Shown piece after piece: positions 43,770 through 51,797 of a DNA stretch of 64,000 bases. A program made the translations under genes and the position numbers. The notes under the pieces were generated by a model, which was not told where the DNA came from, searched no databases, and saw nothing but the letters and a program-made list of their open reading frames with translations. The first letter of the stretch is position 1. Every line of letters starts with the position of its first letter. Location: contig NZ_CP016757.1 in assembly GCF_001701045.1 (NCBI RefSeq), positions 3,002,219-3,066,218 of the forward strand, written 5' to 3'. The stretch is from Cloacibacillus porcorum. Lineage in GTDB: Bacteria > Synergistota > Synergistia > Synergistales > Synergistaceae.

Positions 43770-46219
43770 TGAGGACGGGCAATTACCTGCAGCAACACGG
43801 AGCCATGCCTTATTACACACTCCAGTTTCTCTCCCTCGCGGCGGCGCCGCTTTCGGGGAATCTGAACGCAAGCGGCATGGCCTGCTCCGACGTGCTTCTA
43901 TCTCTGGCGCTGCGTGAGGCTAACCTTAAATCGGACGACGGAAACATCCTCTGGCTCTACAAGAGCAGGCTCTCCGGCACGAGCTTCAGCGGATTTCAGA
44001 ACGGCGTAAAGCTCTTACGTGAGGATAAAGGTTTCGCGGCAGCGCCGATGACGGCGAACTTCGCGAAGGAGTCTCTGCTTCTGGGCGAGCCGACCCACAT
44101 GGTTGTGCGCAGCAGGAAAAGTTACGCCTCCGTGATGCAGGCGCCGCCGTACCACGTAGACTATATCACAGCGCCGTGGAGCGACTCTGGGAGCCCCGCG
44201 CTCACAAACTTCTCCTACACGGGCAGCAGCGTGACCTACGAGAAAAACAACACTGAGAGCCAGACGAAGGACATCGCCTTTGACGCGCGGCAGTTCACAG
44301 AGCGCGGCGTCGACGTCGGCGGCAGCGCGACGGCGACGGTAAAGAAGCTGGCGGGCTTCTCCGTCGGCGGCAGCGCCTCGCTCGGCTGGAAGAAGAGCAC
44401 CTCCCAGTCGCTCAGTGCGGCGAACAACAGCAGCGCCTCGACCGCCGCGACGATAACTTCAAAAACCGACACCTCCGACAGCCTCATGTTCTACAAGGCC
44501 GACTTCCACATCTGGCGCTACCCCGTGATCGCCCCCGCGCCGACGGGGCTCTTCGGAGCAGCCATCAACGGCACGATCTCCGGAACGGAGGACGGAACAC
44601 AGTATTTCACCTACACGATGTCGGACGAGCCGACGCGCGTACAGGGAGACGCGGGACAGAGCTCGCAGTTTGACGACTACAACCCCATCCACGAGGAGGG
44701 CAACCTATTCTCATATCCGACGACGATAGAGAGCACCCCCGGCTACGCGGACAAACAGGCGGACCTTTCGCTCGCGCTTGAGAAGACGCTTGGCGGCGAT
44801 TACACGGAGGAGCTCATCTTCTCCCAGCAGGTAACGGATATCACAAGCCTCAAGACGACCGCTAAGGACCAGCGAAACGGGAACCTGTCGCTTACTCTCG
44901 GATGGCCAAAAATCGTCGCCGGCTCCCTCTCCGCGAACAGCATGATGGGACAGGAGATCGGGGACAGCAGCTCTTTCACCAAGTCCTACCAGTCGTCGGA
45001 AGGGTTCAAGGCCGACTTCGCCTCACCAAAGTTGGGATTCAACGCCGACTATGTAGCCTATCTCATGAAGATGCGGGCCTACGCCGACGCCGCGGGCGTG
45101 ATGAACATGGCCTTCGCGGTTGACCTCGCGGACGACACCGCAGCCTGGCTCTGGCGTACCACGGGAAACGGCTCCGTCTACGCGCAGAAACCTGACCCCT
45201 CGTTAATACTCCCCACCCGTTACAGCCGCTACAAGGACAGCGAAGATCTGATCAAGTGGACCGTCAATCTCGACGAGCGCTCCGCGACGCAGATATGCGG
45301 CATCCGCTTCTACGACAACGACAACCTGGCCGACGCCACCTCCTCGCTGCGGTGGGGCGGGAACTACACGATCAGCATCCCCATCTACAACGCGAGCTTC
45401 GTCGACGCTGGGAACGTCACCGTCGAGATGGGCTACGCCGACGAGAGCGGCGCGAGATACCGCATCGACAGCCGCACCGTAGATCTGAAGGGCTGGAAGC
45501 AGAATACGGAAGACAACAAGGCCGTGGTCTCCTTCGACTGGACCGTTCCCAACGGCATGGCGGAGGGAAACTATGATTTTTACTTCCAGATCGACCCGGA
45601 CAACAAGCTCGACGAAATTCACAAAAATTGGAACACCACCTCCGGCGACGCGAACTATGACCCTGGCGGAAACAACAGGGGCCGCTACCCCTTTGCCGTG
45701 ACGGCGGAGGACAAATCCGCCAGGGACGCCGCGACCCGCGCAATAGGGACGGAGGCCTTCTCCCTGACGGTCAACGGCATGAGTTTCGACAGCTTCAGCA
45801 ACTCGCTCGCCGGTAAGACGGAGGACTTCCGCGCCTTTGGTACGGTGAGCTTCAACGGAGACAAACCGCTGCACAACGTCTACGTCGAGGTGACGGCGCG
45901 CGACGCAAAGGATGGCACAGCGCATGAACGGCTTGTCGCCAACCGCTACATTCCGGCGGTATTCCCCGGCGCCGCGAGTGACTTCTCCTTCATCGTCTCG
46001 CCGTCAAAGCTGAAGGGGCACCGTCTGGCGGTCGCAATCCGCTGCGACGAGGGCTATATCTCCTTCGAAAAGAAGCCGAGCGGCGGCAGCGGCGGAGGCG
46101 GAGGCGGCTGCAATACCGGCTGGGGCGCGGCGGCGCTGCTCCTGGCCCTGCGCTCCTCTTCCGGCCGCGGCGGCGGACTGATTAGAGGTAAAACGGCAGA
46201 GGTTCTGCAAAACCGCTGA
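43535..46219 (+). CDS. C-terminal part of a frameshifted giant FG-GAP surface protein (CARDB-like domain, Synerg-CTERM)
   Basis: This frame has no signal peptide and its first ATG has no ribosome site; coding sense begins near 43573. It continues the FG-GAP repeats (AGDLDGDGKDEIIYAAPHYG). Next is the segment shared with the paralogue (LLLGEPTHMVVRS...VMQAPPYHVDYI). A Gly/Ser/Thr-rich alternating stretch follows (SVGGSASLGWKKSTSQSLSA, then FHIWRYPVI). A CARDB-like domain (GGNYTISIPIYNASFVDAGN) comes next. The tail GGGGGGCNTGWG plus a hydrophobic stretch resembles a Synerg-CTERM but is less regular, ending in an extended RSSSGRGGG segment. Regulator 2 follows on the same strand after a terminator. 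Confidence 0.78.
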   Translation: MEQQRTRDDDHRLGGTTASVYEKFYGLLAAAGDLDGDGKDEIIYAAPHYGGNNLAGQGNVLLSVWSADDNFSPSERYLMRTGNYLQQHGAMPYYTLQFLSLAAAPLSGNLNASGMACSDVLLSLALREANLKSDDGNILWLYKSRLSGTSFSGFQNGVKLLREDKGFAAAPMTANFAKESLLLGEPTHMVVRSRKSYASVMQAPPYHVDYITAPWSDSGSPALTNFSYTGSSVTYEKNNTESQTKDIAFDARQFTERGVDVGGSATATVKKLAGFSVGGSASLGWKKSTSQSLSAANNSSASTAATITSKTDTSDSLMFYKADFHIWRYPVIAPAPTGLFGAAINGTISGTEDGTQYFTYTMSDEPTRVQGDAGQSSQFDDYNPIHEEGNLFSYPTTIESTPGYADKQADLSLALEKTLGGDYTEELIFSQQVTDITSLKTTAKDQRNGNLSLTLGWPKIVAGSLSANSMMGQEIGDSSSFTKSYQSSEGFKADFASPKLGFNADYVAYLMKMRAYADAAGVMNMAFAVDLADDTAAWLWRTTGNGSVYAQKPDPSLILPTRYSRYKDSEDLIKWTVNLDERSATQICGIRFYDNDNLADATSSLRWGGNYTISIPIYNASFVDAGNVTVEMGYADESGARYRIDSRTVDLKGWKQNTEDNKAVVSFDWTVPNGMAEGNYDFYFQIDPDNKLDEIHKNWNTTSGDANYDPGGNNRGRYPFAVTAEDKSARDAATRAIGTEAFSLTVNGMSFDSFSNSLAGKTEDFRAFGTVSFNGDKPLHNVYVEVTARDAKDGTAHERLVANRYIPAVFPGAASDFSFIVSPSKLKGHRLAVAIRCDEGYISFEKKPSGGSGGGGGGCNTGWGAAALLLALRSSSGRGGGLIRGKTAEVLQNR

Positions 46220-46238
46220 CAATATAATCACCGAAAGA

Positions 46239-46280
46239 GGCGCGGCCGTTGAGTTTACCTAAGCGGCCGCGCCCTTTATA
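46239..46280 (+). terminator. Terminator of the second giant gene
   Basis: GGCGCGGCCG pairs with CGGCCGCGCC around 15 bases, followed by CTTTATA. Confidence 0.7.
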
Positions 46281-46479
46281 CAGGGCGTCCTTCCGTGCCG
46301 GAGGACGGGCCTCCGCCCGCGGGTGACGGGCGCGTGGTTTACACAATCGCTTAATATTTGATAATATGTATAATATCTATATTGGCATTGACATTATACG
46401 CTAACAGTGCACAAAAAATATCGCCGCAGCCTGTAAAGAGGGCATATAATAATTGGAGCGGGAGGGGGATACGACGACG

Positions 46480-48282
46480 ATGTTATTCAACGAGAAGCTG
46501 AGTGCGGTAAAGGAGCTTTTAAAGACGACCAACGTCGCGCTGGCACGCGCCGCCGGCATCGACGCCTCCTGCGTCTGCCGCTGTGTGAACGGCAGTTATG
46601 TGCCGTCAAAAAACAGCCGCATATTGAGCTGCATCACCAACGGTATCGTGAAGCTGGCGGATAAAAAGAGAACCGCGGCGCTGTACGGACTATGCGGCGG
46701 CGAAGCGGGACGCACGCTGCGCGAGGCGCTCTTTGCCTGGTTCAGCGCGGAGGATTCGGGGCTGAAAAAGGAGCGCACCGTAAGGAAGAGGTCCGCGCCG
46801 CCGCTTGATAAAAAAACTAAGAGGGCGGAGAGCGCCCTGCTCGCCGCCAAGCTGAATTTCCTCATGGAACAGCTGGAAGTCTCAAACGCGGCGCTGGCCC
46901 GCTATGTGAACGTCGACGCCTCGGCGATATCACGCTACCGCGCGGGCAAGCGCTCCCTAAGCTCCCATGCGGAAATTTTACCGGAATTCTGCCGCTATTT
47001 CGCCTTTCTCTCCCGCTCGCAGCGGCTGCCGGAGCCCCTGGCCGCAGAACTGCGCTTCTTGCAAGAGGATGAGGAGTCGGCGGCGGCAAAATTTTTGGAA
47101 TGGTTCAGAAAAGACGACGCCTCCCATCTGGCTCTGACGCGCGGATTTCTCGACGGCATCGCGGAGGCGGCGGAGATACCGCAGGCGGAGCGCCGGACGC
47201 CGCGCGGAAGGGCGGTGGAGGGCAAGGGTTTGAGCGTCGCGGAAGAGATGTTTCTCGGAGGCGGCTCCGTCGAGCGGGCCTTTGCCAGATTCGCGGAGAG
47301 CGCGCTCGATTCGGAAAAGGGGCGAACGATATACTTTTACGCCGCGGATTCCGGCGGGCTCGGCGGCGGCTTCGCCGGGTTATGGAGTTCTCTGGCCTCG
47401 GAGCTGATCGCCGCGGGAAACAGGATAAAGGTGATCCACCAGCTCGATTTTAATGTTGACGGGATGTTCCGCGCCGTCGAGCCGTGGCTGCCGCTCTACC
47501 TATCCGGACAGGTGGAGCCTTTTTATCTCACGAAACCGCACCGCTCGCTCATGAACGAGTTTGTCGGCGTAGCGGAGGAGCTTTCGACCATCTATTTCTC
47601 CAACGCGGACAACGACAGCCCAAAGGCGGCGGCCTTTTTCACCCAAAACGGAGATAAGGCCGCGGTCGTAAAGGGCCGTATCGCACAACTGCTCGCCTCC
47701 GCAAAGCCGCTGCTGGAGATATATACGAGGGACAATCTGGAAAAGCTGTATGGCGACCTTGACCGCCATCTGCACGCCGACGGTGATATTGTGAAGGTCA
47801 TGCCGCTCCTTTCGCTGGAGACGATGCCAGAGCATCTGGCGGAAAAGATATTCGACGCCCACGGCATCACGGGAAACGAACGCGCCCTCTTCGACAGGTA
47901 TTACCGCGAGAGGAGAGCGACCTTCCTCTCATCCCTGCGCGAGGTGAACGTAACGGAGATATATCCCCGCTTCTCCGAGGAAGAGGCAGCGGCGGGAAAG
48001 ATAACGATGCGCCGTCCCTGGCTCTCAGAGGGCGAGCATTCGCTCTATTCACCCGCGGAGTATAGGGAACACATGGAGGCGATGGCGGCGCTGGAGAGGG
48101 AGCACGCCAATTACCGGCGCGTATTCCTCCGCGATTTTCCCTTTAAGAATATGGATATAATCTCCAAACAGGGGCAGGCCGTCTATGTGATAAAAAACGG
48201 CGCCCCGATGACGGCCTTTTCTTTCCTGCACTCGCATATGAATTATGTGCTGGAGAGGTACATAGAGCGATTCACGCGCTGA
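46480..48282 (+). CDS. Large regulator with two N-terminal helix-turn-helix segments (copy 2)
   Basis: This is the 600-residue paralogue of the gene at 34800. ATG 46480 lies 11 bases after GGGAGGGGG; TTG 46453 would precede that site. The first HTH is LLKTTNVALARAAGIDASCV and the second is LEVSNAALARYVNVDASAIS. The C-terminal region keeps the shared motifs: GNRIKVIHQLDFNVDGMF, WLPLYLSGQVEPFYLT, SLETMPEHLAEKIFD, FKNMDIISKQGQAVYVIKN and SHMNYVLERYI. Conservation is strongest at the C-terminus and in the second HTH. The first HTH region differs more, as expected if the two bind different sites. It lies just downstream of the split giant gene, mirroring copy 1. Confidence 0.78.
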   Translation: MLFNEKLSAVKELLKTTNVALARAAGIDASCVCRCVNGSYVPSKNSRILSCITNGIVKLADKKRTAALYGLCGGEAGRTLREALFAWFSAEDSGLKKERTVRKRSAPPLDKKTKRAESALLAAKLNFLMEQLEVSNAALARYVNVDASAISRYRAGKRSLSSHAEILPEFCRYFAFLSRSQRLPEPLAAELRFLQEDEESAAAKFLEWFRKDDASHLALTRGFLDGIAEAAEIPQAERRTPRGRAVEGKGLSVAEEMFLGGGSVERAFARFAESALDSEKGRTIYFYAADSGGLGGGFAGLWSSLASELIAAGNRIKVIHQLDFNVDGMFRAVEPWLPLYLSGQVEPFYLTKPHRSLMNEFVGVAEELSTIYFSNADNDSPKAAAFFTQNGDKAAVVKGRIAQLLASAKPLLEIYTRDNLEKLYGDLDRHLHADGDIVKVMPLLSLETMPEHLAEKIFDAHGITGNERALFDRYYRERRATFLSSLREVNVTEIYPRFSEEEAAAGKITMRRPWLSEGEHSLYSPAEYREHMEAMAALEREHANYRRVFLRDFPFKNMDIISKQGQAVYVIKNGAPMTAFSFLHSHMNYVLERYIERFTR

Positions 48283-48373
48283 CGCGCGGCACAGGTAAAA
48301 CAAAACCGACGGCGCAGGATTCAAGCTCGGAGTCCGGAGCGGCAGGACAAGACCAAGCCCGCCTCTATCCGTC

Positions 48374-48411
48374 ACTCCGGGCTTGCCCCGGAGTCCGGCG
48401 GTTTTTCTTTT
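48374..48411 (+). terminator. Terminator after regulator 2
   Basis: ACTCCGGG pairs with CCCGGAGT around GCTTGC-like loop bases, then CCGGCGG and TTTTTCTTTT. The CCGGCGGTTTTT end can also pair with AAAACCGACGG at about 48301. Confidence 0.6.
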
Positions 48412-48545
48412 GTCACGTCGCGGCGGAGACGCGATGTTCAGATGTAGTGATTTTTTGCGTTTTTCATGTGTGAATTTAATCACAAAACGTTCTTTTCTGG
48501 TAAAATATAGGGTGTGGTGATAACTTTATTTGGGAGGGATGCGGA

Positions 48546-48794
48546 TTGACAGAGGTCGTGATTTGCGTCGGAAGTTCCTGTCATCTTAAGGGAGCGCGCC
48601 GTGTCGTGGAGGGGCTGACAAAGCTGGTGACGGAACGGGGGCTTACCGAAAATGTAAAGCTCTCCGGCTCGTTTTGCATGGGGCGCTGCGAAGAGGCGGG
48701 AGTATCTGTCAAGGTAAACGGCGAGATCCACTTTGTGGACCCCGATCAGATAAAAGAGTTTTTTGACAATGTAATAGTAGGTGGTAATCGGTAA
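48546..48794 (+). CDS. Thioredoxin-fold [2Fe-2S] ferredoxin of the hydrogenase operon
   Basis: This 82-residue NuoE/HymA-like electron carrier has four cysteines in the family pattern (Cys7 and Cys12 in ICVGSSCHLKG; Cys44 and Cys48 in SFCMGRCEEAGV) that should hold one [2Fe-2S] cluster. It starts at TTG 48546, seven bases after GGGAGGG. Its stop overlaps the start of the hydrogenase by one base (TAATG), so they are co-translated. Such small ferredoxins accompany bifurcating and sensory [FeFe]-hydrogenases. The likely role is to pass electrons to or from the protein that follows. Confidence 0.85.
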   Translation: MTEVVICVGSSCHLKGARRVVEGLTKLVTERGLTENVKLSGSFCMGRCEEAGVSVKVNGEIHFVDPDQIKEFFDNVIVGGNR

Positions 48795-50524
48795 TGAAGT
48801 ATATCAATGTCGCGGAGGCAAACTGCAAGAACTGTTATAAGTGCCTTAAGGTCTGCCCCGTAAAGTCGATCAAGTACAGCGACAACCACGTCGAGGTGTT
48901 GGAAAACGAGTGTATTCTCTGCGGCCGCTGTATCCGCAACTGTCCGCAGCACGCGAAATCCCTGGTGAACGATATCAGCGGCCTTAAGCAAGCGGTGCGC
49001 GAGAGCCGCCGCAGGAAGGTCGCGGCGCTCGCCCCCTCCTATATCGCCTCTTTCGGCACGGAGAACCGCTTCCGCATCGCGGGGGCGCTTCAGAGCCTCG
49101 GCTTTGACGCCGTGGAGGAGACCTCCGTCGGCGCGCACGCCGTCACCAAGGAGTACGCGCGTATCCTTGAGAGCGATGAGATGGACAATATGATAACGAC
49201 CTGCTGCCCCTCCGTCGTATTTCTCGTGCAGAAGTATTTTCCGAAGCTGACGCCGCAGCTCGCCCAGGTGCTTTCACCGATGGAGGCGCACGGCGAGTTC
49301 CTGCGCCGTAAGTACGGCGACGACGCGCTGATCGTCTTTTTCGCCCCCTGTATCTCAAAGATAGAGGAGGCCCGCGTCTCTGAGAAGCGTTATATCGACG
49401 GCGTAATCACCTTCAAACAGCTTTCGCGCTGGTTCGTGAAGGAAGATATCGAACTTGAAAAGTGCGCCGAGGGCTATTTCGGCAACGACCCGAGCTCTTC
49501 GGCGATTTACCCGATATTCGAAGGCATCGTGAAAGACGTCCGCGCCAACCTCCCCGAGGACTCCCACGTATTCAATAAATATAACTTTATCAGCGTCCAG
49601 GGGGCGAAGGACGTCATCGAGCTGCTGGAGGAGATCAGCGAAGGGCGCATCCACAACTGTTTCATTGAGGCAAGCACCTGCTACGGCAGCTGTATCAACG
49701 GCCCGGAGAAGCCCGATACGGAATATCACCCCATCAGCACGGGTATCGATATGATGCGCTACCTGCGCGCCGATAAGGATATCCGCGAAACGGACCTCTC
49801 CTCGCTGGACCTGAGCCGCCGCATCCTGCCCGACCCGGTGAAGGAGGAGATCCCCGACGAGGAGACGATACGCTCGATACTGGCACAGATAGGCAAGACG
49901 CAGCCCTCGCACGAGCTGAACTGCGGCAGCTGCGGCTACCGTACCTGCCGCGACAAGGCGATCGCCGTATATCAGAATAAGGCGGAGCTCTATATGTGCC
50001 TGCCCTATATGAGCCAGATATCGGAGACGCTCGCAAACGTCACCCTCTCCGTAAGCCCCGACTATATCATCGCCGTGGACCGCGATCTGCGCGTGAAGGA
50101 GTGTAATCTCGCGGCGCAGCATCTTCTCAAGATGACGAAAAACGAAGTCGTGGGACGCCGTATCGACGAATTCCTCGACCCGCTGGATTTCGCGCTCGCG
50201 GTCGGCGAGGAGAGGAACGTGCCGCTTCATAAGGTGAGCTACAATGAGCGCGGCATCACCGTCAACCAGACCGTCATCTATATTCCGGAGCAGGGGCTCG
50301 CGATCGCCTTCCTCCACGACGTCACGAGGCAGGAGCAGGAGACGGAGTCTATCAACAAGCTGAAGCTGGAGACGATGGAGATGGCGCAGAACGTCATCGA
50401 CAAGCAGATGACGGTCGCCCAGGAGATCGCGAGCCTGCTCGGAGAGACGACGGCCGAGACCAAGGTGACGCTGACGAAGCTGAAGGACCTGATCGTCTAT
50501 GACGGAAATAACGGCAATGGATAG
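48794..50524 (+). CDS. hydS: Sensory [FeFe]-hydrogenase-like protein with PAS domain (HydS type)
   Basis: The protein has 576 residues. Two [4Fe-4S] ferredoxin motifs come first (Cys11, 14, 17, 21 and Cys40, 43, 46, 50). The H-cluster domain follows with TTCCPS (Cys137-138), FAPCISKIEE (Cys186) and TCYGSCINGP (Cys296, Cys300). The second motif has Ala where catalytic enzymes have Met, and the third lacks the usual MAC and GGG elements; both changes are typical of sensory groups C/D. Another iron-sulphur motif (CGSCGYRTC, Cys377, 380, 385, with Cys402) and a PAS domain (about 415-520) complete it. With the SpoIIE-type phosphatase behind it, it probably senses H2 or redox state and does not turn over H2 in bulk. 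Confidence 0.9.
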   Translation: MKYINVAEANCKNCYKCLKVCPVKSIKYSDNHVEVLENECILCGRCIRNCPQHAKSLVNDISGLKQAVRESRRRKVAALAPSYIASFGTENRFRIAGALQSLGFDAVEETSVGAHAVTKEYARILESDEMDNMITTCCPSVVFLVQKYFPKLTPQLAQVLSPMEAHGEFLRRKYGDDALIVFFAPCISKIEEARVSEKRYIDGVITFKQLSRWFVKEDIELEKCAEGYFGNDPSSSAIYPIFEGIVKDVRANLPEDSHVFNKYNFISVQGAKDVIELLEEISEGRIHNCFIEASTCYGSCINGPEKPDTEYHPISTGIDMMRYLRADKDIRETDLSSLDLSRRILPDPVKEEIPDEETIRSILAQIGKTQPSHELNCGSCGYRTCRDKAIAVYQNKAELYMCLPYMSQISETLANVTLSVSPDYIIAVDRDLRVKECNLAAQHLLKMTKNEVVGRRIDEFLDPLDFALAVGEERNVPLHKVSYNERGITVNQTVIYIPEQGLAIAFLHDVTRQEQETESINKLKLETMEMAQNVIDKQMTVAQEIASLLGETTAETKVTLTKLKDLIVYDGNNGNG

Positions 50525-51692
50525 TATATGTATAGACGCCTGTTATAACAGCCTGATAAAGAAGAACGAAGAGCTCTGCGGCGACCGCGTACAGGTGATA
50601 AATTCGCCGGAGAGCATGCTGCTCGTGCTCTCGGACGGCCTCGGCAGCGGCGTGAAGGCCAATATTCTTTCGACGCTGACCTCGAAGATCATCTCCACGA
50701 TGATCAGCCGCGGCGCTTCGATCGAGGACACGGTGGACACCATCGCTCATACGCTGCCGGTCTGTAAGGTGCGCGGCATCGCCTACTCCACCTTCATGAT
50801 CCTCCACATCCAGAGGGACGGCAAGGGCTATCTCGCGGAGTACGACAACCCTCCCTGTATGCTGATACGCGGCGGCCGCCACATCCCCTTTGAATATGAG
50901 GAGAAGACTATCGGCGGCAAGCTGGTGCGCGAGAGCCGCTTCACCGCGCAGGAGGGCGATTATTTCGTCATCGTCAGCGACGGCGTGACACAGGCCGGCA
51001 TGGGCGAGACGCTCTCCTTTGGCTGGGGCTGCGACGAGGTGGCGGAATTTCTCTGCGGTCCCTGCGGTGAGAAACTCTCCGCGCCGCGTGTCATCAACCG
51101 CGTGCTCGACGTCGCCAAGGATCTCTATCTGGGCAAGCCGGGCGACGACACCACCGTCTCCATCGCGCACATTCTGCCCAAACAGCAGGTGAGCCTATTT
51201 TCGGGGCCGCCAAAGAACCCGGAGGACGACGCGCGCCTCGTCAAGGATTATATCGAAACGCGCGGCCTGCATATCGTCAGCGGCGGCACAAGCTCCGAGA
51301 TACTCTCGCGCGAGCTGAAGCGTCCGCTGCATGTCAATATAGACTATACGGACAGCGATATCCCGCCGACGGCGTCGATAGAGGGCATCGACCTCGTGAC
51401 GGAGGGGGTCATGACGCTTAAGCGCGCTATCGCGATGATCGAGGAGTATATCGACCGTCCCGCGGTACCAAGGATGATATCCGAGCTTGACGATCCGCAC
51501 GGCGCGGCGAAGCTTGCGAAGATCCTCATTGAACGCTGCACGCACCTGAAGCTCTTCATCGGCAAGGCGGTGAATCCGGCGCATCAGAACCCCGACTTCC
51601 CCACCGAGCTGCGCGTAAAATCGCGCCTGATGGACGATCTCGCGGCGGTGATGACGAGGCTCGGACGGCACGTAGAGAAAAATTATTATTAA
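50517..51692 (+). CDS. SpoIIE-type PP2C serine phosphatase of the hydrogenase-sensor operon
   Basis: This 391-residue metal-dependent phosphatase starts at ATG 50517, overlapping the hydrogenase stop by 8 bases (ATGGATAG). ATG 50499 is an in-frame alternative. The N-terminal half has PP2C/SpoIIE motifs: VLSDGLGSGVKAN with the metal-binding Asp-Gly, STFMILHIQRDGKGYLAEYDNPP, VIVSDGVTQAGMG and GDDTTVSI. The C-terminal half (about 240-390) has no recognised domain. The pairing ferredoxin, PAS-type [FeFe]-hydrogenase and SpoIIE phosphatase is known from sensory hydrogenase clusters. The inferred job is to turn the hydrogenase signal into dephosphorylation of a regulator, perhaps an anti-anti-sigma factor not encoded here. 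Confidence 0.88.
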   Translation: MDSICIDACYNSLIKKNEELCGDRVQVINSPESMLLVLSDGLGSGVKANILSTLTSKIISTMISRGASIEDTVDTIAHTLPVCKVRGIAYSTFMILHIQRDGKGYLAEYDNPPCMLIRGGRHIPFEYEEKTIGGKLVRESRFTAQEGDYFVIVSDGVTQAGMGETLSFGWGCDEVAEFLCGPCGEKLSAPRVINRVLDVAKDLYLGKPGDDTTVSIAHILPKQQVSLFSGPPKNPEDDARLVKDYIETRGLHIVSGGTSSEILSRELKRPLHVNIDYTDSDIPPTASIEGIDLVTEGVMTLKRAIAMIEEYIDRPAVPRMISELDDPHGAAKLAKILIERCTHLKLFIGKAVNPAHQNPDFPTELRVKSRLMDDLAAVMTRLGRHVEKNYY

Positions 51693-51718
51693 ATCTCCCC
51701 GTCCGGCGGTTAAAATTT

Positions 51719-51750
51719 AAGGCTTCGTCCCGGGACGAAGCCTTTTTTGT
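51719..51750 (+). terminator. Terminator of the hydrogenase-sensor operon
   Basis: AAGGCTTCGTCCC pairs with GGGACGAAGCCTT with almost no loop and is followed by TTTTTGT. This is one of the strongest terminators in the window. Confidence 0.92.
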
Positions 51751-51797
51751 ATATAATAGGGGCGCAGATTCTTTAAAATCCAGAGGTAGCCAGGTTC

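Noticed and set aside
49355-50317. 320-codon minus-strand frame opposite the hydrogenase
   Set aside because: It is antisense to a firmly identified protein and has no start signal.
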